Positions 1-8,875 are shown, counted from the first letter of the stretch. The stretch: 64,000 nt of DNA from CAYUQT01 sp964596165 (GCA_964596165.1 CAZQTW010000033.1:3452-67451); one strand, 5' to 3'. The notes: generated by a model from the sequence alone, not told the origin. A program made the numbers and translations.

Positions 1-1
1 G

Positions 2-619
2 ACGGATGGATCGTGGGATGCACGTTGGATCGTGGGGGGCGTGACATCGCGTCTGAGCATGCTGGGCAGTCCGGGCACTGAGGTCTATGCCCTGGAAACC
101 TATCCCATCAACAATGCCTTCGTGACGCCGACGAATCCACCGTGTCAGACGCTCTGCGTTCGACGGGGTGATGATTCATCGTTTGTGGCGGTCTGGGATG
201 CGTGGCGTGACTCACCGAATCTGCAAGTCATATCCGCTGGCAGTACGCCCGGCAGTCTGATCATCAGGACGGCCACGAACACCTACCACCTCCTGTTTGG
301 CCAGCGCGAGGCGAGATTCGGGGACGGCTTGGCGATGAAGAGCGATGGGGAGTTCGCTTTGTTCAGGGACTGCGATGCGGCGGTCCTGATTGGGGGTACG
401 TTGCTGGAGGTCAATTCACCGGCCGGCGACGTGCGGCTGGTTCTGGATAACCCCGCGACGGCCTCGGCGAAATTCGCCGACGGTGTGGCCACGTTGGATC
501 TTTCCGGCGACATCCAATACGATACCTACGGCGGCCAGGATTACCCACGGCCTGTCCCGGCGGTGCGTGCGAAGATCGATGGGAAGCTTTGGAAGGTGGA
601 CAAGCAGCAGCAGCGATAG
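2..619 (+). CDS. C-terminal part of a heparinase II/III-like protein (5' end outside window)
   Basis: The reading frame is open to the left edge of the window, so only the C-terminal ~205 residues are seen; an internal GTG at 32 is not a convincing start. The visible part is beta-rich, with segments such as GTEVYALETYP and LCVRRGDDSSFVAVWD. These resemble the C-terminal beta-sandwich of the heparinase-like protein at 47323-49275, which has GTTVYAGEGIG followed by MIIVRRRAKTTAFEST. The family comprises exported polysaccharide lyases for acidic glycans; the substrate cannot be told. The catalytic toroid would lie upstream of the window. Family assignment is by resemblance only and moderately sure. 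Confidence 0.55.
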   Translation, partial: TDGSWDARWIVGGVTSRLSMLGSPGTEVYALETYPINNAFVTPTNPPCQTLCVRRGDDSSFVAVWDAWRDSPNLQVISAGSTPGSLIIRTATNTYHLLFGQREARFGDGLAMKSDGEFALFRDCDAAVLIGGTLLEVNSPAGDVRLVLDNPATASAKFADGVATLDLSGDIQYDTYGGQDYPRPVPAVRAKIDGKLWKVDKQQQR

Positions 620-654
620 GCGTCGGCCTGACGTGTGCAGGTCGCGTTGCTCCT

Positions 655-1746
655 TCAAGACTTCGGAACTGAGTTTTCCAACATCTTCAGGTGGCAGCGC
701 ATGAGTCTGCCCGTCTTTTCGTCACGGAGGTGCAGGCCGTTGCCCTCGCACCATCGGTAGGCCTTGCAGGTGGCACAAGGGCCGGTTCGGGTCCACCGTC
801 GGTCTCGCATAACCTTGAATCGGTTTTGCCAACAGTCGATGAAATCGTCGCGATAGATGTTGCCCTGGATGTAGTCACCGCGGAGGCTCGGGCAGGCGGA
901 TATGGATCCGTCGGCCAACACGGAGCCGACGTTGATCCCTGCCCAGCAGAAGAACACGCCGGTGCGGGCCTTGCGCTCGTAGGGTCCGAGGAAGCCCTCG
1001 CAGCCATAGCTGGCCAGGATCTTGCCCTCTTCACGCGTGGTCTTGATGAATTCCATGAGTTCCCTGAACTGCTCATTCGTAATGTCCAGGAGCGGATCGT
1101 CCGCGGCGCGCCCCTTGGGAAAGATGGTTCCCACGCGCCACCGCTTGACGCCTCGGTCGATCAGAAGCTTCTTGACGTCGTGAAGTTCGCCGAAGTTTTT
1201 CTGATTGACGCAGGTAATGACGTCGAAATTCAATGTGCCGGGCCTCGTCGCCAGTTCCACCGCCTCCAGTGCTCGCGGAAACGAGTCGGGGCGGCCCCGC
1301 AGCCAGTTGTGGCTGTCGGCCAGGCCATCTACGCTGATCGACAGGGAGCGGAGGCCGGAATCCATCAACTTCGAAAACCGCGATTCGGTCATCGCGTAGC
1401 CGTTGGTTACGAATCCCCACGGAAATCCCCTTCGTGCGAGATCGGCCCCGCAGGCCTCGAGGTCTTCACGCAGGAGCGGTTCGCCGCCCGTCAGGACGAT
1501 CGTCGTACGGGCGGGTTTGTAGATCTCGGCGACGCGGTCGACCACACGCAGAAAGTCTTCCAGCGGCATGTCGTTCTGGGCCGGACCAATCCGACAGTCT
1601 GATCCGCAGTGCCTGCACGCCAGGTTGCACCGGAGCGTGCATTCCCAGAAGAGGTAGGTCAGGTCATGAAGGGCGGTTTTGGCCTTGCGATACACCCGGG
1701 CCAGGTCGAGGATGAGGCGTTCTCGAAGCGGTAGACCCGTATTCAT
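655..1746 (-). CDS. radical SAM protein with SPASM-like C-terminus, paired with mini-lipoproteins
   Basis: 363 aa. The 4Fe-4S/SAM motif CTLRCNLACRHC lies near residue 36, followed by VLTGGEPLLRED and VTNGYAMT typical of radical SAM barrels. The C-terminus carries further cysteines (CWAG, SACPSL, GPCATCKAYRWCEG), fitting a SPASM or twitch domain that binds auxiliary clusters in peptide-modifying enzymes. The ATG at 1746 has GGAG five bases upstream. Immediately upstream on the same strand are two tiny lipoprotein genes, so it probably modifies them or their relatives. That arrangement recalls rSAM/lipoprotein pairs described in Bacteroidetes. The reaction is unknown; the rSAM/SPASM identity is sure, the substrate is inferred. 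Confidence 0.9.
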   Translation of the reverse strand: MNTGLPLRERLILDLARVYRKAKTALHDLTYLFWECTLRCNLACRHCGSDCRIGPAQNDMPLEDFLRVVDRVAEIYKPARTTIVLTGGEPLLREDLEACGADLARRGFPWGFVTNGYAMTESRFSKLMDSGLRSLSISVDGLADSHNWLRGRPDSFPRALEAVELATRPGTLNFDVITCVNQKNFGELHDVKKLLIDRGVKRWRVGTIFPKGRAADDPLLDITNEQFRELMEFIKTTREEGKILASYGCEGFLGPYERKARTGVFFCWAGINVGSVLADGSISACPSLRGDYIQGNIYRDDFIDCWQNRFKVMRDRRWTRTGPCATCKAYRWCEGNGLHLRDEKTGRLMRCHLKMLENSVPKS

Positions 1747-1761
1747 TGAATCTCCAAGGAT

Positions 1762-1887
1762 CTACACCATCGGAGCGCCGTAGAGCGGCTGAATCGGCGG
1801 ATTCCACACATCGCCCAGACAGCCGCTTAGGCCTGGGATTGTTGTCCCCATTAGGAATATCAACACGCGGTACATCAATCGTCGCAT
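1762..1887 (-). CDS. mini-lipoprotein 1 (41 aa), possible radical SAM substrate
   Basis: A 41-residue frame missed by length cut-offs. It begins MRRLMYRVLIFLMG, a basic start and hydrophobic core, and reaches the lipobox LSGC with Cys at 23. The mature part is only 19 residues and ends PLYGAPMV. It resembles the 43-aa neighbour at 2030-2161 in signal, lipobox and a Tyr-Gly-x-Pro-like tail. It ends 15 bases before the ATG of the radical SAM gene on the same strand, so the two are probably co-transcribed. No strong Shine-Dalgarno is seen (GGGGCGATGGC before ATG). Lipidation is predicted from motif; being an enzyme substrate is inference. Confidence 0.7.
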   Translation of the reverse strand: MRRLMYRVLIFLMGTTIPGLSGCLGDVWNPPIQPLYGAPMV

Positions 1888-2029
1888 GCCATCGCCCCGG
1901 GTGTATGCGTTGGAGTTTACCACCGGCGTGCTCCCCAGCGCCGGTCCATTAGCCTCGGAGTATCTTCCTCCGGTGACAGGCGTTCAGTAGCAAGACACCG
2001 TCAGATGAAGCATCCGCCTTTGCGGGCCG

Positions 2030-2161
2030 TCATGTGCCGGGTGGAGGACCGTAGTAGACGACCGGTCCGGGGAAGAGGTCGCTCAACGGGCACCCACTCA
2101 GGCAGGCCATCATTGCTCCCATGATCAGCAGTACAGAGCCGTACAGCAATCGTTTCAGCAC
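2030..2161 (-). CDS. mini-lipoprotein 2 (43 aa), possible radical SAM substrate
   Basis: A 43-residue frame with a GTG start seven bases after a clean GGAGG. The protein starts MLKRLLYGSVLLIMG and has lipobox LSGC with Cys at 24. The 20-residue mature peptide is rich in Pro and Tyr and ends VVYYGPPPGT. It is paralogous to the 41-aa protein at 1762-1887. Both precede the radical SAM gene in the same direction, with an SGNH hydrolase gene further upstream. The short, conserved, aromatic and proline-containing mature peptide is what one would expect of a precursor anchored at the membrane, but modification is not shown by the sequence. Confidence 0.75.
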   Translation of the reverse strand: MLKRLLYGSVLLIMGAMMACLSGCPLSDLFPGPVVYYGPPPGT

Positions 2162-2337
2162 AGGTACACCTCCGGCACGGAACCGCCTGTATGGAGCCCG
2201 ATCAGTTGCTGATTCTATTCCTCCTATCGGCCAAGGTCCACCGGATTCGTCAACCTACTTCTTGAATACGACAATCGTAACCAGTTCTCAATACAGGGTT
2301 TGTGATTCTGACCGGGCGTCCGGCGCATGAAGATGTC

Positions 2338-3045
2338 CTACTCGCCCGGCAGGATTGGTCCCAACGCCGCCGCCCATATGCCGTAGCCGCTGGGGTTCAG
2401 ATGGAGGCCGTCTTTGAGGAACAGCTCGGGTCGTGGCCTACCGTCGGCGTCGAGCAGCAGCTTGCCCAGATCGGCATACGTGATCTTGGGGTCTCGTTTG
2501 GCCAGGTCCTGCATCATGGAGTTGACCTTGAGCATCTTGTCCCTCAGTTTCCATCGAGCGTTGGACAGCTTGATTGAGAGGATGACGATTCGTGTCTGGG
2601 GAAGCGTTTGGCGGGTCTTTCGGATCAGGGCCTTGAGGTCCGCGAGGACCTGTTCGGGCGACTTGCCCGCGGCGATATCGTTGTCACCTGCATAGAGGAC
2701 GATCGTCTTGGGTTTGTAGGGCAGGATGATCCGATCGGCATACAGGAGCACATCGGCATAGGTCGAGCCGCCGAATCCTCGGTTGATTGTGTCGAGATCG
2801 GGGAACATGGTGTTTGTGTCCCACAGCCGTATGGTCGAACTGCCGACGAAGAGGACGGCGCCTTGGGGCGGTGGGGTCACCCTGTCCTGGCGTTCGAACG
2901 CCAGGATGGCTTTCTCCCAGAGGGCCTTGGCGGCTGGCCTTGAAGCGGTTCGAGTACTTGTTTGGGCCTTGCCTTGTGGGGATGAAGCTGTCAACGAAAG
3001 TACGGCGCAGGTTGCCGCCAGCCGAAATGTCACGAGGTCAGTCAT
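2338..3045 (-). CDS. exported SGNH/GDSL-type esterase
   Basis: 235 aa with an N-terminal signal peptide (about residues 1-28) that suits export. The SGNH blocks are present: VGSST with the nucleophile Ser, GGSTYADV, YAGDNDIAAG with the oxyanion Asn, and KDGLHLNPSGY supplying catalytic Asp and His. Proteins of this type deacylate sugars, lipids or polysaccharides; in planctomycetes many act on acetylated glycans. The ATG at 3045 follows CAGGAG by seven bases. It is the first gene of a same-strand group with the mini-lipoproteins and radical SAM gene, 176 bases away, so a functional link is possible but not proven. Confidence 0.85.
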   Translation of the reverse strand: MTDLVTFRLAATCAVLSLTASSPQGKAQTSTRTASRPAAKALWEKAILAFERQDRVTPPPQGAVLFVGSSTIRLWDTNTMFPDLDTINRGFGGSTYADVLLYADRIILPYKPKTIVLYAGDNDIAAGKSPEQVLADLKALIRKTRQTLPQTRIVILSIKLSNARWKLRDKMLKVNSMMQDLAKRDPKITYADLGKLLLDADGRPRPELFLKDGLHLNPSGYGIWAAALGPILPGE

Positions 3046-3126
3046 GCCTTGCTCCTGTTTGATCGGATGATCGGCGGTTAAGATACCACACGTTGGGCTC
3101 CTGGGAATCGGGAAAGGGGAAGCAAG

Positions 3127-4275
3127 ATGATCCCATGCAATAGCACGGCAGTTGTCTGCCTAGGATTGGTGTGTGCCGTGGGGGCAGGCGGCGCGGTTGC
3201 CCAGGAGAAGGTGAGAGCGATGGAGCACATTATCGTATACAAGGAAGCGGGCCGATTCGGCGGCTGGCCGGCCAACCACGGGATCTGGTCGTGGGGCGAT
3301 GAGATCGTCGTCGGATTCAGCAGGGGGTATTTCAAGTACCTCGGTCCGGAGCGACATGCAATCGACCGCGAGAAGCCCGAGGAACACTGGCTGGCCCGCA
3401 GCAAGGATGGCGGAAAGACTTGGACGCTGGAGAATCCGTCAACCCAGGGGGTGCTCGTGCCTCAAGGTCCGGGCCTGCACGGGGTTCGGCCGCCGGGTCT
3501 GGTCGAGGCCGAACCGGTGGACTGCCCGGGCGGGATTGACTTTGCCCATCCCGATTTCGCGATGACCGTCCGTATGCATGACGTCCACACGGGCGCGTCA
3601 CGGTTTTACTACTCGACTGATCGCTGTCACACGTGGAAGGGGCCGTTCAAACTGCCCCTGTTCGGTCAGAAGGGGATTGCAGCGAGGACGGACTACATTG
3701 TGGACGGCAAACACGATTGCCTGTTGTTCCTGACGGCATCGAAGCAGAACGGCAAGGAAGGGCGGCCGGTGTGCGTTCGCACGCACGATGGGGGCAAGAG
3801 TTGGACGTTCGTTGCTTGGATCGGTCCCGAACCGAAGGGGTTCAGTATTATGCCGGCCACGGTCCGGCTTTCCGCCACGGACATCCTGACGGCGGTTCGT
3901 TGCCACGAGGGATCGAGGCGATGGATTGACGCATGGTTGTCGCAGGACAACGGCGAAACCTGGCGGTTGCTGAGTACGCCCGCGCCCGACACCGGAGAGG
4001 GGAACCCGGCCGCGATGATCCGGCTGAGGGACGGACGGATCTGTGTAACTTACGGCTATCGCGCCAAGCCCTACGGCATTCGCGCTCGGCTTAGCGCCGA
4101 TCAGGGTCGAACCTGGGGTCCGGAGATCATCCTGCGAGACGACGGCGGCGGGCGTGATCTGGGCTATCCGAGGACGGTTCAGCGGGAGGACGGGAAGATC
4201 GTGACCGTTTACTATTTCCATGACCGTCCGAAGACGGAGCGTTACATTGCCGCAACGATCTGGGACGCCCGCTGA
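3127..4275 (+). CDS. exported sialidase-fold protein with Asp-box repeats
   Basis: 382 aa with a signal peptide ending near VAQEK. Five Asp-box-like motifs are visible: SKDGGKTW, STDRCHTW, THDGGKSW, SQDNGETW and SADQGRTW, spaced as in a six-bladed sialidase (BNR) propeller. Such proteins in planctomycetes are annotated as exo-alpha-sialidases, but many act on other sugars or merely bind glycans. I cannot confirm the sialidase Arg triad. It is transcribed away from the SGNH gene at 2338-3045, with only 81 bases between the start codons, so the two may share a regulatory region. The ATG follows GGGGAAGCAAG. Confidence 0.8.
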   Translation: MIPCNSTAVVCLGLVCAVGAGGAVAQEKVRAMEHIIVYKEAGRFGGWPANHGIWSWGDEIVVGFSRGYFKYLGPERHAIDREKPEEHWLARSKDGGKTWTLENPSTQGVLVPQGPGLHGVRPPGLVEAEPVDCPGGIDFAHPDFAMTVRMHDVHTGASRFYYSTDRCHTWKGPFKLPLFGQKGIAARTDYIVDGKHDCLLFLTASKQNGKEGRPVCVRTHDGGKSWTFVAWIGPEPKGFSIMPATVRLSATDILTAVRCHEGSRRWIDAWLSQDNGETWRLLSTPAPDTGEGNPAAMIRLRDGRICVTYGYRAKPYGIRARLSADQGRTWGPEIILRDDGGGRDLGYPRTVQREDGKIVTVYYFHDRPKTERYIAATIWDAR

Positions 4276-4343
4276 GCCCGACTCTTCGACAGGTGGGGCG
4301 ATTCGGGTATCCTGGAGCGGGGCGGATACGTCGGGGAAAGCGC

Positions 4344-4997
4344 ATGACCGACGGCGGAACGACACGGTCGGATCCGGAACGGATCAGCGACTATCTCGGC
4401 ACCTATGAGAACGGAGTCATTCGACTCGACGGCCCGGTCAACTGGAGCAGCGGTACTCGTGTGATTGTTCGCGTTGCCGAACCCAAGGCTTTCGCGCCTT
4501 GTGAGTTGGGCCCCGTGATCATCGCGGGATTCGGCTTGGCCGGTCGTTGGGTGGCGGACATCTTCGATCGGCATGGCATCGACTATGTGGTCGTCGACGA
4601 GAATCCTCAAACCATCGCGGCGCAGAAGTCACTCGGCCGGCGGGTTGTTCTGGGAGACATCAGTCAGGAGCAGACGCTCCGCGAGGCCGGGATCGAGAAG
4701 GCTTCCATTCTGGCATTGACCGTGCCGGACGAACAGGCGGTTCTCAAGGCCACTCGGCTCGCCCGTCGTCTCAAGCCGGACCTCTACATTGTGGCTCGAA
4801 CGACGTATACGTCGGCGGGGATTCAAGCGCATGAACTGGGGGCCGACGACGTCATCAAGGCCGAACAGACGGTCGCCCGGCAGTTCTACGAGATGCTGCT
4901 CCGCAAAGTCTGCGGCCGATCGGCGCCGCCCATGAACGGGGAGGGACCGGCCGTCGCCAAACCGAGGCTTCCTGCGGCCCAAGAAGACCCCACCTGA
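4344..4997 (+). CDS. TrkA-N (RCK) domain protein with extra N-terminal beta segment
   Basis: 217 aa from the ATG preceded by GGGGAAAG; an upstream in-frame start at 4293 has no support. Residues ~55-175 form an RCK/TrkA-N Rossmann domain: IIAGFGLAGRWVADIF is the nucleotide-binding loop, then VVVDENP and VLGDISQEQTLREAGI. Family members bind NAD(H) or ATP and gate K+ transport. No TrkA-C domain or channel pore is present, so it would need a partner transporter, none of which is nearby. Residues ~20-50 (YENGVIRLDGPV...GTRVIVRV) look like the small beta module of DUF104-type proteins, an unusual addition. Confidence 0.8.
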   Translation: MTDGGTTRSDPERISDYLGTYENGVIRLDGPVNWSSGTRVIVRVAEPKAFAPCELGPVIIAGFGLAGRWVADIFDRHGIDYVVVDENPQTIAAQKSLGRRVVLGDISQEQTLREAGIEKASILALTVPDEQAVLKATRLARRLKPDLYIVARTTYTSAGIQAHELGADDVIKAEQTVARQFYEMLLRKVCGRSAPPMNGEGPAVAKPRLPAAQEDPT

Positions 4998-5273
4998 TTT
5001 CGGAGCGACGGCCGACGACGATACGTGACGGCCGAGGTCGCGGCTCACCAGTTCACATGTGGACCTGCAATGCGGTGGGGTTGTTTCGTTTCGCGGAGAG
5101 CGAATGGGCGGTTGGAATCATCGGTGCAACGCCCACGCCCGTGAATGGGTTCAAGCCGCCGATGGGCGGCGGGGCTGTGCGGGCAACAAGTCTGCCGTTC
5201 TCTTTCCGAACGGTCCAGCCGATCAGCAGAGGCCATACGGGGCTGATGAGCGTTTACGACTCTGCCTGCGAAG

Positions 5274-7964
5274 TTAGACCACGAGTAGTCCCGATCCTTC
5301 GACAGGCTGGCAGACGCTGACCTGCGGAACGAGGCCTCCCGGGCGGTAGTAGGCCTTCTTGAGCCTCCGTTCGACCGAGTCTGCGGCCGAACGGTCCGCC
5401 AGGATCATGATGCATCCGCCCAGGCCGGCGCCGGAAAGCTGCGCCCCATACACACCGGGTACTTCCGAGACGAGGTCGACCATTCGATCCAGTTCGGGCA
5501 GGCTGCACGCATAGCCGCCGGGTTGAAGGTGGAGTTGGGCCGCGGCCACTCGATGGGGCTCCTCGCTGGCCAGGTCTTCGATCAAACCGTTCAGATACGC
5601 ATCCGACGCTTCGGAATCGTACGGCGCGGCGTTGCCCTGGGCATCGAAGCGGACCACACGGTCGCCGTCGTGGCTGACCTTCATCAACCGGCCGAAGGCT
5701 TCAATATCGCCCTTCTTGAGGAGGTCGACGCACAATTGCGAACGGTGGCATTCAGCGATGCCGAAAAGGACCACCTTTCGGACGCGGTACTCGCCGGGGT
5801 CGGCATGTGACGTCCACAGCCGATCGAGTCCCTTGGATTCCTCGGCGGACAGCGTTTGAGCGATTTGTCGGCGCGTCATTCGGTTCGGCAATCGGCGGAT
5901 CAATTCATAGATCTGTGAGGTCTTGATGCCGAGTCGCCGGCTGGAGACATCTCGCAAGTGTTCGATCAGGGGCGCGTATGCCCGATGGTATTCTCGGAGC
6001 AGGCGAACACCGATGCGATACGTGGCCACGCGTTGATTGAACTGGTCGCGGGCCGACGCGCTCTTGGCGGCCTTGATCTGGCTGTTGGCGATGATAACGA
6101 CCGCGTCGGCGGGCAGTTGGACGATTTCTTCGACTTCAAACGGAAAGAACCGGACGTGAGCGACGCTGCCGCGGCGACCGAAGCGTATGGCCGCATGATC
6201 GGCGGCGCCTCCGCGCGATCCGACGAACCACTCCCCTTCGCCGCACAGGTCGACGAATTGGCGAGGCTCGATATCGAAGTCGTTGATTGCGACGGCCGCA
6301 TGCGCGACGGCCACAAGCACGGCGGAACTACTCGATAGGCCGGCGGCCACCGGGACGTCGCCGGTTACGGCACAATCCATGCCGCGGATGCGAATCTCCC
6401 GGTATTTTTGCTGGAGTCGCAGAAGGGCGGCTTTCGCGTAGTTGCTCCAGTCGCCGGCCGTCTCACGAACCAGTTGCCGGACTTGGGGACTGTCGACATA
6501 GCTCAACCAATCGTCCCAGTTAAAGTTGCCCAATAGTTCCGACATCACGAACTCACGATCCGGAAACTCGCGCGGTCTGACGTTTACCAATCGGATCAGA
6601 TCGTCGTTCCGAGGCGATGCGACCAGGATTACCTCGCGGTCGATGGCGAGGGGATTGACATAACCACCCTGGTGGTCGACGTGTCGGCCCATGAGGTTGA
6701 CGCGTCCCGGCGCGCGAACGATGCACGCCGGGCGGTCGTTGCCGAATCGCCTGGCAAAGAGGCCGAGGACGCACTTGTAGGCGTCCAATCGGTGCTGCCA
6801 TCGCGCGTCATGCGGTCCGTATATTTCTCGGAGGCGGCGCTTCAGGCCGGCCGGTGGGGATTGAAAGAGGGCCTGCCAACGTTGAACCGGGCGGAACTGT
6901 CGCCGGTCGAGCACGGTGGCTTTCTGGTGGTGTCGCACGGCCTCTCGCTTGCGGTGAAGGTAGTCTTCGATGGCCAGCAATTCGTCGGGCGAATTGAACG
7001 CCATGACCGCCTTGGGATCCTCCAGGGGAAGCTGGCGCACGCGGAATCGAGGCTGCCCCCGTTCGTCGGCCGCTCCGGCGAGGAACCTGATCGTATCGGT
7101 CAGGTAGTATTCGCCCTGGGCGTTGTCGTTGCGAAGATTGTCCAGTGCCTCATAGAGGGCGTCGGCCCTATAGAGATAGACGGACACATTTTCGGTACGG
7201 GCATCCCTTTCCACGCGATCCGCACTGAGGTACTGTTTGCCGACGCGGAGGCTGCCGGGTCTTTCGCCGAGCAACTCTCGTACCTGTCGGCCGGCAATGC
7301 GGCCGCCCCTCTGCGACAGGTCCCAGAGGGGACCGGCGGCGAGCTTGAGCTTGGATTCCGACGAGAAGTACTTGCGGCCGGTGGTCAGTAGTGTGGAAGC
7401 GGCGATTTGTCGTTGGCGACGACAAAGACGTTCCAATTCGCCGAACCAGCGGGCTTTGTTGATGTCGAAGACCTCCAGATTGGCCACCACGCGGTCCGAC
7501 CCGTCGGTGAGGATGCGGCCTGCGCCGTCGCTTGCTCCCCGTGGTGCGGTCAGGAAGCAGAGATCGGCCTCGGTGCGACGAAAGTACTCGATCAATGCCT
7601 TGAGGACGGGCGGTTCCATGACCTTGTCGCCCATGGTCAGCAGCACAGGGCCCCGATACCCCAGCTTTCGAAGGGCCTGAGCGCCAATTTGGGCGGCATG
7701 TCCGGTGCCTTTCTGCTCGTGCTGATAGGTGAAGATGACATCGGGGAACTGCCGGCCCACCGTTTCGACGACCTGGCCGACCATGGAGCCGACCACCACG
7801 ACCTGCGTGGCGATGCCGGCATCGCGACATGTCTGAAGGAGACGGCATACGGCGGGCCGGCCCACGATTTCAAAACAGACCTTGTGTGTGGTCGAGGAAC
7901 GCATTCGCGTACCCCGGCCGCCGCAGAGGACAATCCCGGCGATGTTTGTTGGAGTGGCGTCCAT
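5274..7964 (-). CDS. GlmU-like nucleotidyltransferase / galactokinase (GHMP) fusion
   Basis: 896 aa from the ATG at 7964; a longer frame running into trpA is not needed. Residues ~8-370 are a sugar-1-phosphate nucleotidyltransferase: GIVLCGGRGTRM, QKGTGHAAQIG, LLTMGDKV and NDNAQGEYYLTDTI all match the GlmU N-terminal domain. The usual Pro-Lys after the loop is His-Lys here. Residues ~430-896 are a GHMP kinase of galactokinase type: APGRVNLMGRHVDHQGGYVN, VAAGLSSSSAV and LSGAGLGGC. The fusion suggests direct sugar to sugar-1-P to NDP-sugar salvage, probably galactose to UDP-galactose; the specificity is inference. No GlmU acetyltransferase beta-helix is present. It lies 95 bases downstream of trpA on the same strand. 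Confidence 0.88.
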   Translation of the reverse strand: MDATPTNIAGIVLCGGRGTRMRSSTTHKVCFEIVGRPAVCRLLQTCRDAGIATQVVVVGSMVGQVVETVGRQFPDVIFTYQHEQKGTGHAAQIGAQALRKLGYRGPVLLTMGDKVMEPPVLKALIEYFRRTEADLCFLTAPRGASDGAGRILTDGSDRVVANLEVFDINKARWFGELERLCRRQRQIAASTLLTTGRKYFSSESKLKLAAGPLWDLSQRGGRIAGRQVRELLGERPGSLRVGKQYLSADRVERDARTENVSVYLYRADALYEALDNLRNDNAQGEYYLTDTIRFLAGAADERGQPRFRVRQLPLEDPKAVMAFNSPDELLAIEDYLHRKREAVRHHQKATVLDRRQFRPVQRWQALFQSPPAGLKRRLREIYGPHDARWQHRLDAYKCVLGLFARRFGNDRPACIVRAPGRVNLMGRHVDHQGGYVNPLAIDREVILVASPRNDDLIRLVNVRPREFPDREFVMSELLGNFNWDDWLSYVDSPQVRQLVRETAGDWSNYAKAALLRLQQKYREIRIRGMDCAVTGDVPVAAGLSSSSAVLVAVAHAAVAINDFDIEPRQFVDLCGEGEWFVGSRGGAADHAAIRFGRRGSVAHVRFFPFEVEEIVQLPADAVVIIANSQIKAAKSASARDQFNQRVATYRIGVRLLREYHRAYAPLIEHLRDVSSRRLGIKTSQIYELIRRLPNRMTRRQIAQTLSAEESKGLDRLWTSHADPGEYRVRKVVLFGIAECHRSQLCVDLLKKGDIEAFGRLMKVSHDGDRVVRFDAQGNAAPYDSEASDAYLNGLIEDLASEEPHRVAAAQLHLQPGGYACSLPELDRMVDLVSEVPGVYGAQLSGAGLGGCIMILADRSAADSVERRLKKAYYRPGGLVPQVSVCQPVEGSGLLVV

Positions 7965-8059
7965 CGGTGGGTGCGATTGTAGCCGAACCCGAGGCAGGGA
8001 GGAAGCCGTGGAGCCGGAGTGGATTGGCCGTTGGCATGGCCGCGACGTTGTAATGGCCC

Positions 8060-8875
8060 TCAGGGTTCGCAGCCCGTGGCCAACTCGCGGACGAAATCCG
8101 TGACGTGTTGCACAAGGTGTGCCGGCGCCGCGCCGGCATCCACGGCAGTCGTCAGGCGCCGGACGATGGCGCTCCCGACTATGGCACCGTCCGCCACGGC
8201 ACACACCTGGCGAACATGCTCCGCTCGGCCCACACCGAATCCGACGCAGACAGGTTTGCCTCCGATTTGACGGAGACGGCTGACGTTGGCGGGCAGGTCG
8301 GCCGGAAGCCGGTCTCGCTCGCCGGTGGTACCGGCCACGGAGACGTAGTAGATGAAGCCTTGGCTTGTTCGGGCAATTCGTTCGAACCGATCGGGGCTGC
8401 TCGTGGGGGCGACAAGCATGGCGAGTCGAAGGCCGGCCGCCGCGGTCTGCTCGGCGATGGCGGGGGCTTCCTCAAGGGAGAGGTCCGGGATGATCAGTCC
8501 GTCGATGCCCGCCTCAGCGGCGCGGGCGATGTATCGTGCCACGCCGATTCGGTAGACGATGCTGAAAGACACCATCGACAAGATAGGCGCGCCCACGTTC
8601 GGGCGTACGCGTCGAACCATCTCGAAGATGTCGTTGACGTGAAGTCCTGCTTCCAAGGCCCGGGTGAAGGAGGCCTGAATCACCGGTCCGTCGGCAATAG
8701 GGTCCGAGTACGGAATTCCCAGCTCGATAACGGACGCGCCGGCCTCGGGCATTCGGATGAGTAGTTCGGCCGTGACGTCCAGATTGGGGAAGCCCGCCGT
8801 CACATAGGGCATGAGTGCCTTCCGGCCGCCGGCGGTGAGCCGCGCAAACGTTTGATCAATACGGTTTTCCGGCAT
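8060..8875 (-). CDS. trpA: tryptophan synthase alpha chain
   Basis: 271 aa, normal length. TrpA cleaves indole-3-glycerol phosphate to indole and glyceraldehyde-3-phosphate. The catalytic Glu is in VIELGIPYSDP, the Asp in IIPDLSLEE, and the phosphate-binding region VGFGVGRAEHV with DGAIVGSAIV is intact. The loop usually MTYYNPIYRYG reads MVSFSIVYRIG, a tolerated-looking variant. The ATG at 8875 follows GAGGTGTTGGA. trpB and the other trp genes are not in the window, so the pathway is dispersed or trpA lies at the end of an operon extending elsewhere; the fusion kinase follows on the same strand. Confidence 0.95.
   Translation of the reverse strand: MPENRIDQTFARLTAGGRKALMPYVTAGFPNLDVTAELLIRMPEAGASVIELGIPYSDPIADGPVIQASFTRALEAGLHVNDIFEMVRRVRPNVGAPILSMVSFSIVYRIGVARYIARAAEAGIDGLIIPDLSLEEAPAIAEQTAAAGLRLAMLVAPTSSPDRFERIARTSQGFIYYVSVAGTTGERDRLPADLPANVSRLRQIGGKPVCVGFGVGRAEHVRQVCAVADGAIVGSAIVRRLTTAVDAGAAPAHLVQHVTDFVRELATGCEP

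Noticed and set aside
7965..8204. 80-codon N-terminal extension of the kinase fusion, overlapping trpA
   Set aside because: Composition is unlike protein and the nucleotidyltransferase motif starts right after ATG 7964.
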